From positions 6,611,501 through 6,675,500 of the forward strand of contig NZ_CP023692.1 of the NCBI RefSeq assembly GCF_008704935.1: DNA of 64,000 nt. Reading direction: 5' to 3'. Of the stretch, positions 57,503 through 64,000 are shown piece by piece. Each line of letters starts with the position of its first letter. The first letter of the stretch is position 1. The notes below the pieces were generated by a model. That model had not been told where the DNA came from. It did no database searches and saw nothing but the letters and a program-made list of their open reading frames with translations. The position numbers were made by a program, and so were the translations under genes. The stretch comes from Streptomyces vinaceus (lineage in GTDB: Bacteria > Actinomycetota > Actinomycetes > Streptomycetales > Streptomycetaceae).

Positions 57503-58342
57503 TCAGACCTCCGGCGCGAGGGGTTCCTGGAGTTCCGTGACCCACTGGGCGCGGTCCTCCGGGCAGGCCAGCGTCAGCTCGCGCGCGTAACCCGCCGACC
57601 GGTGGCCGTTCGCGTCGATCCAGCGCGCGAGCGCCTGGGCGGTGGGCAGGACGCCGTCCATCGCACCGCGGTGCACCACGGTCGCCGCCCGCTCCACCCC
57701 GGGCAGCTCCACCACCCGTACCCCGCCCCCGAGGGTCTCGGCGCGCACCGAGGCCCCGACCGGCAGCCCGGCGTGGACGAGGACGGCTCCGGCCCCGGCG
57801 CCCGGCGCGTCCTCGTAGTACGCGATCCCCGGGCCGGTCGGGACCACCCCGGCGGCCTCGATCCGGCGGCACAGCTCGTCGTAGAGCGGACCGATGACCG
57901 GCCCGATGTCCTGCGGCTCGTAGCTCCCCGCGACCCCGCTCAGCTCGGCGAGCCGGACGGGCGGAAGGCTTTTGACGACGATGTCGACGGTGGACATGGA
58001 TCCCTCGCTCTCGATGGTCCGGAGCCTCGTCTCGACCTGGGTCAGCCGGGCCGCCGCGGCGGCCACGGCCGACTCCAGTTCCGCCCGCCGCAGCCGCAGC
58101 ATGCCGCGCAACTCCTCCGCGCCCAGCCGCTCGTCGAGGATCGACCCCACCTGGTCCAGGCTGAAGCCGAGCTCCTTGAGCGCGATGACACGGTTGAGGC
58201 GGGCGAGTTGCCCGGCCTCGTAGTAGCGGTAGCCGCTGGCGGGGTCGACACGTGCCGGGCGCAGCAGTCCGATGGCGTCGTAGTGGCGCAGCATGCGGAC
58301 CGATACCCGGCCGTGCTTGGCGAAGTCTCCGATGGTGAACAT
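57503..58342 (-). CDS. MerR-family regulator with GyrI-like effector domain
   Basis: 279 aa. N-terminal MerR HTH (FTIGDFAKHGRVSVRMLRHYDAIGLLRPARVDPASGYRYYEAGQLARLNRVIALKELGFSLDQV, residues 2-65), a dimerisation helix (about 80-115), and a C-terminal GyrI-like ligand-binding domain (about 120-279, SLPPVRLAELSGVAGSYEP, GIAYYEDAPGAGAG, RVVELPGVERAATVVHRG). This class (BmrR/TipA-like) activates export or detoxification genes upon drug binding, but no transporter gene is adjacent. ATG 58342 follows TGGAGGACGTC. A MerR-like 19-bp spacer promoter pattern is at 58353-58383. Confidence 0.85.
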   Translation of the reverse strand: MFTIGDFAKHGRVSVRMLRHYDAIGLLRPARVDPASGYRYYEAGQLARLNRVIALKELGFSLDQVGSILDERLGAEELRGMLRLRRAELESAVAAAAARLTQVETRLRTIESEGSMSTVDIVVKSLPPVRLAELSGVAGSYEPQDIGPVIGPLYDELCRRIEAAGVVPTGPGIAYYEDAPGAGAGAVLVHAGLPVGASVRAETLGGGVRVVELPGVERAATVVHRGAMDGVLPTAQALARWIDANGHRSAGYARELTLACPEDRAQWVTELQEPLAPEV

Positions 58343-58352
58343 GACGTCCTCC

Positions 58353-58383
58353 AGTGCAGGCCCTGACACGGGGGGAGGGTCAA
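58353..58383 (-). promoter_or_regulatory. MerR-type promoter pattern (TTGACC, 19-bp spacer, TGCACT)
   Basis: On the minus strand TTGACC (plus 58378-58383) and TGCACT (58353-58358) are separated by 19 bp, and the spacer carries dyads GACCCT / AGGGCC. This is the MerR hallmark. The +1 would be almost at the start codon, so the -10 overlaps the ribosome site. That is a weak point, so only the operator part may be real. Confidence 0.4.
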
Positions 58384-58404
58384 GTCCTGGGCGATCCCTG
58401 CTGG

Positions 58405-58851
58405 TCAGCGGCCATACTGCCGGATGCAGAGATCCACGATGGAAGGCGGTACCGCTCCCTCGGCCGCGGCGCACAGCTCGTCGGGGCCGGGCAGGGCCGG
58501 CGCGGCCTCCTGCCGAGGGCTGCGCGGCGCAGCGGGCCCCGGTGGGCGGGCACGGTGGGGCGCCGCGGGCGGTTTCGCGCCGCGTGCGGCGGGGGGCCGC
58601 TCCGGGGCGTGCCGGACGGGCGGTGCGGCCGGCGGCTCCGGCTCCGGGAGCTCTCCCAGCGGCAGCGCCGCGGACCGCGGGGGAGGCGGCGGCAGGCCGG
58701 GGGTGGGCGGGGCATCGGCCGTTACCTCGGCGTCAGCGGGCGCCGAGGTACCGCGTTCGGGCGCCGGGGCCGCCTCCCGGCCGACGGAGACGCAGCCGGT
58801 GCTCGCGAGCAGCGCGACGAGGGACAGGGGCAGGGCCCGGCGTAACTGCAT
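58405..58851 (-). CDS. Proline-rich predicted lipoprotein
   Basis: 148 aa. The N-terminus MQLRRALPLSLVALLASTGC is a lipoprotein signal with the lipobox LASTGC. A long Pro/Ala-rich disordered stretch follows (about 35-115), then a conserved-looking end DELCAAAEGAVPPSIVDLCIRQYGR with two Cys. It probably anchors at the outer face of the membrane. Function unknown. ATG 58851 (six codons inside a longer reading) is chosen because it gives the signal. Low-complexity coding makes the length less certain. Confidence 0.6.
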   Translation of the reverse strand: MQLRRALPLSLVALLASTGCVSVGREAAPAPERGTSAPADAEVTADAPPTPGLPPPPPRSAALPLGELPEPEPPAAPPVRHAPERPPAARGAKPPAAPHRARPPGPAAPRSPRQEAAPALPGPDELCAAAEGAVPPSIVDLCIRQYGR

Positions 58852-59311
58852 CCGCCCACCATGCCGCACCGGGGGCCGCCCGAAGGCCCGCGCTCACGCG
58901 TGCGGGTGAAGCGGCTGCGCAGTCGGCCGGAGTCGGCTACGGGGCCGCAGCGGACCTGGTCCGGCGCGGGGGTCCTCACCGTCACGGCCCGGATGCCGAG
59001 GGCTACCGGGCCGAAGAACCGGAACGGATGGATGGGGCAGTTCGGACACCCGGCTTGACCCGGGCCATCCCGGGAGGAAAGAGTGCGCCGGTCAAGCACT
59101 CAAGAACCACCGCATGAGCTGCACTTCGGAGATATCTCATATGTTCGTACCGGTCCGCGATTCGCTTGACCCCATGACGACCCGAGGCGCCCTTCAGCCG
59201 GGCGCGGCAACGGGCACGGTCCTGGTCGCGCGGCGGCGCAGGGCCTGACCGGCAGGGTGGGGGCCGACACCGCACCGCCGCGCCGGCCCCCACCCCCGCC
59301 GGGAGACCACC
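58852..59311. other. 460-bp region without a convincing gene
   Basis: It lies between the lipoprotein gene (minus) and the peptidoglycan-binding gene (plus). It contains the perfect palindrome GAGATATCTC at 59129-59138 followed by CATATG, the most AT-rich spot nearby, and a 24-codon ORF at 59174-59248 (MTTRGALQPGAATGTVLVAR...) with no clear support. Otherwise I see nothing. Confidence 0.5.
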
Positions 59312-60055
59312 GTGTCCCAGCATTTCGACGAGAGCGCTGACGCGCCCGACGACCGCCTGTTCGTACGTCCTTACGTGGCCCCCTCCGGGCGGCCGGCCCG
59401 GTCGGCGACGCCCGCCTGGCCGCACACCGGGCCCGTGCCGGTGTCCTTCCGTGCGCCCGGGACCCGGGGCGAGGGCGACAGCGGTCCCGAGTCCGCCCCC
59501 GGGGCGCGGCCGGCCCCCCACACCGCCCCGGAGCGCGGGAGCCGGGTACCGCTGCCGGCCCTGGCCCTGCTCGCCCTCGCCGCGGGCGCCGGGCTGGTGT
59601 TCCTGCTGAGCGGGCCCGACCCGGAGCCCCGGCGGGCCGTGAAGCCGCCGCAGTTGTCCGTTCCGGTGCTTCCGGCGCGCAGCCCCGGAGCCGACGCCGA
59701 CGCCGAGCCCTCGTCCGAAGGGTCCGTACGGGCCCCCGCGCCCACGGGGTCCGGGCCGACGTCGGAACCGGGCGGCCCCTCCGCGGGGCGGCCCCCCAAG
59801 TCGGCGCCGCCGAGCGGTCCGTCCGCAGCGCCCTCCCCGGGGGCCTCCGGGACGCTGCGGCCGGGTGACCGGGGGCCCGAGGTGCGCGCCCTCCAGGAGC
59901 GGCTCTACGGGCAGGGGTTCACGTACGTCGCGGTCACCGGGGAGTACGACAGCCGGACCGAGCGCGGGGTCGCCCAGCTCCAGCGCGACCGGGACATCAA
60001 GGGCGACCGGCCCGGGGTCTACGGCCCGGCCACGCGGGCGGCGTTCGGAGACTGA
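59312..60055 (+). CDS. Membrane-anchored peptidoglycan-binding protein
   Basis: 247 aa. A cytoplasmic Pro/Ala/Gly-rich N-terminus (1-80), one hydrophobic segment (VPLPALALLALAAGAGLVFLL, about 79-99), an Ala/Ser/Pro-rich linker, and a PG_binding_1 domain at the end (about 180-246: LRPGDRGPEVRALQERLYGQGFTYVAVTGEYDSRTERGVAQLQRDRDIKGDRPGVYGPATRAAFG). The domain binds the glycan or stem peptide. No enzyme domain is present. GTG 59312 is chosen from the frame. It probably tethers to or senses the wall. Confidence 0.78.
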   Translation: MSQHFDESADAPDDRLFVRPYVAPSGRPARSATPAWPHTGPVPVSFRAPGTRGEGDSGPESAPGARPAPHTAPERGSRVPLPALALLALAAGAGLVFLLSGPDPEPRRAVKPPQLSVPVLPARSPGADADAEPSSEGSVRAPAPTGSGPTSEPGGPSAGRPPKSAPPSGPSAAPSPGASGTLRPGDRGPEVRALQERLYGQGFTYVAVTGEYDSRTERGVAQLQRDRDIKGDRPGVYGPATRAAFGD

Positions 60056-60081
60056 CGCCCCGGACGGCACGGGCCACGCGG

Positions 60082-60825
60082 TCAGCGGCCGCCGGATACC
60101 CGCAGGATCGCGCCCGTCGTGTACGAGGCGTCCGGGGAGAGCAGCCAGGCCACGGCCCCGGCCACCTCCTCGGGCTGCCCCGCCCGCCCGAGCGGGATCC
60201 CGGCGGCCGCGCGAGCCGGGCGTCCGGGATCGCCCATCGCGGCGTGCATGTCGGTCTCGATGATGCCGGGAGCCACCGCGTTGACCCGGATCCCGTCCGG
60301 GCCGAGCTCCTTGGAAAGCCCCACCGTGAGGGCGTCGGTGGCGGCCTTGGTCGCCGCGTAGTGGACGTAGTCGCCGGGGCTGCCGAGGGTGGCGGCCGCC
60401 GAGGACACGTTCACGATGGCCCCGCCGCCCGCCTCCGCCATGTCCCGGGCGGCGCGGCGGCAGCACAGCAGGTACCCCAGCAGGTTCACCTCGACCACGC
60501 GCCGCAGGTCCTCGGTGGCGGCGTCGGCGAGCCGGCCGAGCGGCCCGGTCACCCCGGCGTTGTTCACCAGCCCGGTCACCGGGCCGAACTCGGCCCCGGC
60601 GATGTCGAAGAGCCGCTCCACCCCGCACTCCTCGGAGGTGTCCCCGCGTACGGTCAGACAGCGCGCGCCCGCCGCCCGTACGCGCCGGGCGACGGCCTCG
60701 GCCGCCGCGTCGTCGCGGAGGTATCCGAGCACCACGTCATGGCCGTCCGCGGCCAGGCGCAGACAGGTCGCGGCGCCGATGCCCCTGCCGCCCCCGGTGA
60801 CGACGGTGACCGGACGACGTGGCAC
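60082..60825 (-). CDS. SDR family oxidoreductase, FabG-like
   Basis: 247-aa classical short-chain dehydrogenase. Cofactor motif TGGGRGIG at residues 10-17, NNAG near 89-92, Ser in NVSSAAATLGSPGDY, and catalytic YAATK near 155-159. NADP(H) preference is suggested by the basic residue after strand 2 region (GYLRDD). It resembles beta-ketoacyl-ACP reductases, but many similar enzymes act on other carbonyls. Start ATG 60825 after an AGGAGG-type site (CCAGGAGGTC). It is divergent from the RNA ligase gene with 175 bp between them. Confidence 0.85.
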   Translation of the reverse strand: MPRRPVTVVTGGGRGIGAATCLRLAADGHDVVLGYLRDDAAAEAVARRVRAAGARCLTVRGDTSEECGVERLFDIAGAEFGPVTGLVNNAGVTGPLGRLADAATEDLRRVVEVNLLGYLLCCRRAARDMAEAGGGAIVNVSSAAATLGSPGDYVHYAATKAATDALTVGLSKELGPDGIRVNAVAPGIIETDMHAAMGDPGRPARAAAGIPLGRAGQPEEVAGAVAWLLSPDASYTTGAILRVSGGR

Positions 60826-61000
60826 GGGGACCTCCTGGGCGGCGCCGGGCGGCGGGTTGGCGAGGGCGCGTCAGGTTAACACCGGTATTCCGGCTGGACC
60901 AGCGCAAATGCCGGACCGCACAGTGGTCGGCGTCGCGTACGAGCCACTGTCCCGAACCGCTCGGGGAGCATGTCCGTACCACGTCCGAGGAGCCGAGCAC

Positions 61001-62077
61001 ATGTCGACCTTGCGGGTCACCGCCGAAGAGCTGACCGTCCACGAGCATCCGAACGCCGACGCGCTGGAGCTGGCCCAGGTGGGCCTGTACCGGGCCGTCG
61101 TCGCCAAGGGTGCCTACCGCACCGGCGATTTCGCCGTCTACATACCCGAACAGGCCGTACTGCCCGCCGACCTGATCGAGGAGCTCGGCCTGACCGGCCG
61201 CCTCGCGGGCAGCTCCGCCGACCGGGTCAAGGCGGTCCGGCTGCGCGGCGAGCTGTCGCAGGGGCTGGTGTGCCGGCCGCGAGCGCTGGCCGATGTGGAC
61301 CTGGAGCGGGCGGCCGGGGAGGGCGTGGACTTCGCCGAACTGCTCGGGATCACCAAATGGGCGCCGCCCGTACCGACGACGATGAACGGCGAGGTGGAGG
61401 CTGCGCCCGAGCTGCTGCCGTGGGTGGACATCGAGAACCTCCAGCGCTACCCGGACCTGTTCGAGCCGGGCGAGCCGGTCGTCCTGACCGAGAAACTCCA
61501 CGGGACGGCCTGCCTGTTGACGTACGTCGCCGAGGACGGCCGGGTGCTGGTCTCCTCCAAGGGCTTCGGCTCCAAGGGGCTGGCCCTGCGGGAGGACGAG
61601 CGCAACCTGTACTGGCGGGCCGTACGCGCCCACGGGGTGCCCGAGGCCGCCGAGAAGCTGGCCGAGCGGCTGGGCGCCACCCGGATCGGCGTCTTCGGCG
61701 AGGTGTACGGCGCGGGCGTCCAGGACCTGTCGTACGGAACGGACGCGCGTACGGCCGCCACCGGGCCGGGATACGCCGTCTTCGACGTATCGGCGGAGAT
61801 CGACGGACAGGTGCGGTGGCTGGACCCGCAGGAGCTCTTCCCGGACGGTGAACTCCCCTTGGTGCCGCGCCTGTTCGAGGGGCCGTACGCGCTGGAGACG
61901 GTGCTGGAGCTGGCCTCGGGCCGGGAGACGGTGTCCGGCCGGTCCACGCACCTGCGCGAGGGCGTGGTGATCCGCCCGGCCACGGAACGCCACAGCCCGG
62001 TGGTCGGCGGCCGCGCGATCGCCAAGGCCGTCAGCCCGGCGTACCTCACCCGCAAGGGAGGCACGGAATACGAGTGA
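61001..62077 (+). CDS. RNA ligase of the DraRnl / Rnl5 family
   Basis: 358 aa. It has an N-terminal OB-like domain (about 1-120: TLRVTAEELTVHEHPNADALEL, AVYIPEQAVLP, LRGELSQGLVCRP), then a nucleotidyltransferase domain with the lysine nucleophile Lys165 in EKLHGTA (motif I), VFGEVYG near 233 (motif III), EGVVIRP near 327 (motif IV) and AIAKAVSPAYL near 340 (motif V). These ligases seal 3'-OH/5'-PO4 nicks in RNA-containing duplexes with ATP. The biological target is unknown. ATG 61001 follows CGAGGAGCCGAGCAC. No other RNA repair gene (RtcB, PNKP, Hen1) is adjacent. Confidence 0.85.
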   Translation: MSTLRVTAEELTVHEHPNADALELAQVGLYRAVVAKGAYRTGDFAVYIPEQAVLPADLIEELGLTGRLAGSSADRVKAVRLRGELSQGLVCRPRALADVDLERAAGEGVDFAELLGITKWAPPVPTTMNGEVEAAPELLPWVDIENLQRYPDLFEPGEPVVLTEKLHGTACLLTYVAEDGRVLVSSKGFGSKGLALREDERNLYWRAVRAHGVPEAAEKLAERLGATRIGVFGEVYGAGVQDLSYGTDARTAATGPGYAVFDVSAEIDGQVRWLDPQELFPDGELPLVPRLFEGPYALETVLELASGRETVSGRSTHLREGVVIRPATERHSPVVGGRAIAKAVSPAYLTRKGGTEYE

Positions 62078-62100
62078 CCCCGACGCACGGGGCGGGCCCG

Positions 62101-62129
62101 GGCGGCCCCCCCGGTCCGGCGGGGCCGCC
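62101..62129. terminator. Terminator hairpin between RNA ligase and cupin genes
   Basis: GGCGGCCCC (62101-62109) and GGGGCCGCC (62121-62129) form a perfect 9-bp stem with an 11-nt loop, between convergent stops. Confidence 0.7.
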
Positions 62130-62131
62130 GT

Positions 62132-62551
62132 TCACGCCGGCGGCCCTCCGGGGGTGGTGAGCGACAGGGGGGTGTTGGGGCCCTGGGTGAACTCCACCGT
62201 CGTGAAGACGAGCGGGGTCGGGCCGATGTTCTCCAGGTCGGGGAGGAGGAACTCGCCGTGGCCGAAGGTGAGATGGCGGGTCTCGCCCTGTGCGTACGTG
62301 ACCTCGTGGGTGGCGCCGTCGGAGGTGTGCTGGCGGCCGCGGCCGGGGGTCACCGCCGTCCAGAAGTAGTCGAGCACGTGCCGGTGCGCCGGCACCCGCT
62401 CGCCCGGTGCGAGCCGGATCTCCCAGACCCGGACCCGGTCCGTCTCGCTGAGCAGCCGCTGCCCGACGTGCCCGTTGGACGCCCCCGCCTCGAACTCCGC
62501 CCGCAGCGCGGGCGACCAGCCCTCGAAGCCCGATCCGGTGGTCTCAGACAA
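62132..62551 (-). CDS. Cupin-like small protein, translationally coupled to the SDR
   Basis: 139 aa. Cupin-type beta-barrel: TDRVRVWEIRLAPGERVPAHRHVLDYFWTAVTPG with a metal-type His pair, then THEVTYAQGETRHLTFGHGEFLLPDLENIGPTPLVFTTVEF. The likely first motif G(X)5HXH is PAHRHVLDYFW and the second is FGHGEF. No catalytic family assigned. I chose TTG 62551 because GGAGG lies 8 nt upstream and because it overlaps the SDR stop by 8 nt, a coupled pair. Longer readings to 62965 would run through the SDR gene in another frame. Confidence 0.72.
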   Translation of the reverse strand: MSETTGSGFEGWSPALRAEFEAGASNGHVGQRLLSETDRVRVWEIRLAPGERVPAHRHVLDYFWTAVTPGRGRQHTSDGATHEVTYAQGETRHLTFGHGEFLLPDLENIGPTPLVFTTVEFTQGPNTPLSLTTPGGPPA

Positions 62552-63281
62552 GGCGCGCACCTCCGTCCACGTGCAGCACGGTGCCGGTGACGAACCGGTT
62601 GCCGATCGCGTACAGCACCGCCCGCACCACGTCGTCCGGAGTGCCGCTCCTCCTGGCCGGGTTGCGGTCCGCGACCCCGCGCAGGAAGGCCGCCTTGTCC
62701 TCGCCCAGCCGGTCCCAGGCCCCGGAGTCGATGATGCCGGGGGACACGGCGTTGACCCGCAGCGGCGCCAGCTCGACGGCCAGTGCCTCCACCAGGAAGG
62801 CCAGGGCCCCGTTGGTGGTGGCCATGACCACCCGTTCCGGGGCGGGACGCCAGGCCGCGACCCCGGAGAAGAAGGTGAGGGAGCCGCCCTGCGCCATCCG
62901 CCCCGCCAGGTGCTTCGCGAGCAGCAGCGGGCCGAACACCTTCGCCGCGAACGCCCGCTGGACATCGGCGAGCACGAGAGCGGACACGGGCCCGTTGGCG
63001 GGCACGGCCGCCGTCGAGACGACGTGGTCGACCTGGCCCGCCGCTTCGGCGAGAGCGGCGATCGAGCCCTCGTCGGTGAGGTCGGTCACCTGGATGCGGG
63101 CGGGTCCGGGCAGGGCGGCCGCCGTATCGGCCAGCCGGTCCGCGTCGGGCCCGGCGAGCACGAGCTCGGCGCCGGCCGCCGACGCCGTACGGGCCAGCGT
63201 CCGCCCGATGTGCGAGCCGGCGCCGACGACGACGAGCCGCTTGCCGTCGAGGGAGTCATGGGAAAGGGGAGCGGTGGTCAT
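62544..63281 (-). CDS. Atypical SDR family protein lacking the YxxxK motif
   Basis: 245 aa, Rossmann fold with VVGAGSHIGRTLA (about 18-30) for NAD(P) and VSTAAVPANG in place of NNAG. At the catalytic site the sequence is FFSGVAAW (Ser kept) followed by VVMATTNGALAFLVEALAVELAP, so the Tyr and Lys are replaced by Met and Asn. Classical reductase chemistry is therefore doubtful, although a subgroup with this ATTNGAL pattern exists. The end RVNAVSPGIIDSGAWD is typical. ATG 63281 follows AGGACATTCC. First gene of a two-gene operon with the cupin, divergent from the LysR regulator. Confidence 0.8.
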   Translation of the reverse strand: MTTAPLSHDSLDGKRLVVVGAGSHIGRTLARTASAAGAELVLAGPDADRLADTAAALPGPARIQVTDLTDEGSIAALAEAAGQVDHVVSTAAVPANGPVSALVLADVQRAFAAKVFGPLLLAKHLAGRMAQGGSLTFFSGVAAWRPAPERVVMATTNGALAFLVEALAVELAPLRVNAVSPGIIDSGAWDRLGEDKAAFLRGVADRNPARRSGTPDDVVRAVLYAIGNRFVTGTVLHVDGGARLV

Positions 63282-63406
63282 GGAATGTCCTGAGTTCTGA
63301 GTGCTGGGGTCGCGGTTCCGCGTTGCGCGTTCCGTCTCCACGACTCTCCATCGGCGCAGCCCATACGTCCAAGGCATGCTTTCTACCGCTGCCATAAAAT
63401 TTGCTC

Positions 63407-64000
63407 ATGACTACCCTGCGGCAGCTCGAATACCTGGTCACCGTCGTGGACACCGGCTCCTTCACCCGGGCCGCCGAGCTCCTGCACGTCTCCCAGCCCG
63501 CCCTGTCCCACCAGGTCCGCGCCCTGGAGCGGGATGCGGGCGGACCGCTGCTGGAGCGGCTCCCGCGCGCGGTCAGGCTGACGCCGATGGGCCGCGCGAT
63601 GCTCCCGCACGCCCGGGCGGCGCTCGCCGACGCCGAACGGGCCCGTACCGCGGCCCGCCGCGCCGTCGGCCTGGACGGCGGCGAGATCCAGGTGGCCGCG
63701 GTCTACTCGATCACCCTCGGGATCCTGCTCCCGGTGCTCCGCAGCTGGCATGAGCGGCATCCGCAGGTCCGCGTCCGGCTCATGGAGTTCCCGCACACCG
63801 ACGCACTGCTCGCCGCGATGGCCGCGGGCCGCGCCGACCTCGCCGTCGGCCCGGCACCCCGTGAATGGGACGGCCCCGTACGGGAGTTGGGGGAGGAGGA
63901 GTTCGTACTGGCGGTTCCCGCCGACGATCCGGCGCCTGACCGGGTGCCCCTCGCGGACCTGGCGGACCGCTCATGGGTGCACTACGCCCCCGGCAACGGG
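63407..64000 (+). CDS. LysR-family transcriptional regulator, 3' end beyond the window
   Basis: 198 codons are visible. N-terminal LysR HTH: MTTLRQLEYLVTVVDTGSFTRAAELLHVSQPALSHQVRALERDAG (residues 1-45), then the linker helix and the start of the periplasmic-binding-like effector domain (GGEIQVAAVYSITLGILLPVLRSWHERHPQVRV, PHTDALLAAMAAGRADLAVGPAP). ATG 63407 is the natural start for this family. It is divergently transcribed from the SDR-cupin operon with 125 bp between, the usual arrangement in which LysR controls its neighbour. I see no clear T-N11-A site. Confidence 0.88.
   Translation, partial: MTTLRQLEYLVTVVDTGSFTRAAELLHVSQPALSHQVRALERDAGGPLLERLPRAVRLTPMGRAMLPHARAALADAERARTAARRAVGLDGGEIQVAAVYSITLGILLPVLRSWHERHPQVRVRLMEFPHTDALLAAMAAGRADLAVGPAPREWDGPVRELGEEEFVLAVPADDPAPDRVPLADLADRSWVHYAPGNG

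Noticed and set aside
58353..58383. Full MerR promoter claim
   Set aside because: The 19-bp spacing is right, but the predicted +1 falls within the ribosome site, so I list it only as a pattern at low confidence.
59174..59248. Small ORF of 24 codons
   Set aside because: No ribosome site, no family, ends in an Arg run; not distinguishable from chance.

Overview
The window is a 64 kb stretch of a high-GC actinobacterial chromosome, almost certainly Streptomyces. The evidence is the strong G/C bias at third codon positions, a Streptomyces subtilisin inhibitor (SSI) gene, an NsdB-type differentiation regulator, a SpoIIE phosphatase, a DUF397 protein, an SCO4226-type nickel-binding protein, roadblock/LC7 proteins and many Tat or Sec exported enzymes. 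The window opens inside a chaA-type cation antiporter gene and closes inside a LysR gene. I see no rRNA, tRNA, CRISPR array, insertion sequence, phage or integration junction. It reads as ordinary chromosome with an accessory, catabolic flavour, and genes are densely packed on both strands.

Layout. 0-8.8 kb: antiporter, secreted penicillin-acylase-type amidohydrolase, acyl-CoA synthetase, BrkB-type membrane protein, solitary phenylacetate-CoA ligase (paaK) and an alpha/beta hydrolase. 8.8-14.7 kb: a compact acyl-CoA catabolic locus, with an acyl-CoA synthetase divergent from an operon of crotonase, tandem DUF35/OB-fold protein and two thiolase-fold proteins. This resembles the aldolytic side-chain module of actinobacterial steroid degradation. 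The promoter region carries a KstR-type box and a second palindrome that recurs upstream of a KstD-like flavoprotein at 21.5-23.3 kb, so the two loci may form one regulon. 14.9-28.3 kb: DUF397, LtrA and ACT-domain genes, a giant ATPase regulator, a mycothiol-dependent-type enzyme, the KstD-like gene, a phosphotransferase, nsdB, a PAS-SpoIIE phosphatase and a nickel-binding protein. 28.6-31.3 kb: two-subunit molybdenum hydroxylase. 31.6-36.2 kb: a KimA-type potassium/amino-acid permease gene flanked by two PucR-type regulators. 36.4-40.6 kb: an M48 protease, then a small HTH / roadblock / PATAN (DUF4388) / roadblock / roadblock cluster that looks like a conservon without kinase or GTPase. 40.8-44.4 kb: a large GT2-TagF teichoic-acid polymerase. 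44.5-51.2 kb: VOC protein, sirtuin, small secreted protein, GNAT, SSI, cyclic-nucleotide-binding protein and GH5 glycosidase. 51.4-64 kb: secreted propeller/Fn3/LamG/CBM protein, DUF3224 and WYL regulator pair sharing a striking operator, S24-GNAT fusion, MerR regulator, peptidoglycan-binding protein, SDR, an Rnl-type RNA ligase and an SDR-cupin operon divergent from LysR.

Working model. Two themes stand out. One is acyl-CoA and steroid-like catabolism, with several CoA ligases, the DUF35-thiolase operon, the KstD-like enzyme and probably the Mo-hydroxylase. The other is cell-envelope and developmental signalling, with the roadblock cluster, teichoic polymerase, NsdB, SpoIIE, M48 and peptidoglycan-binding proteins. 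Several start codons lie six bases after a TANNNT-like hexamer and look leaderless. All functional calls are by reading protein motifs. No database search was possible.
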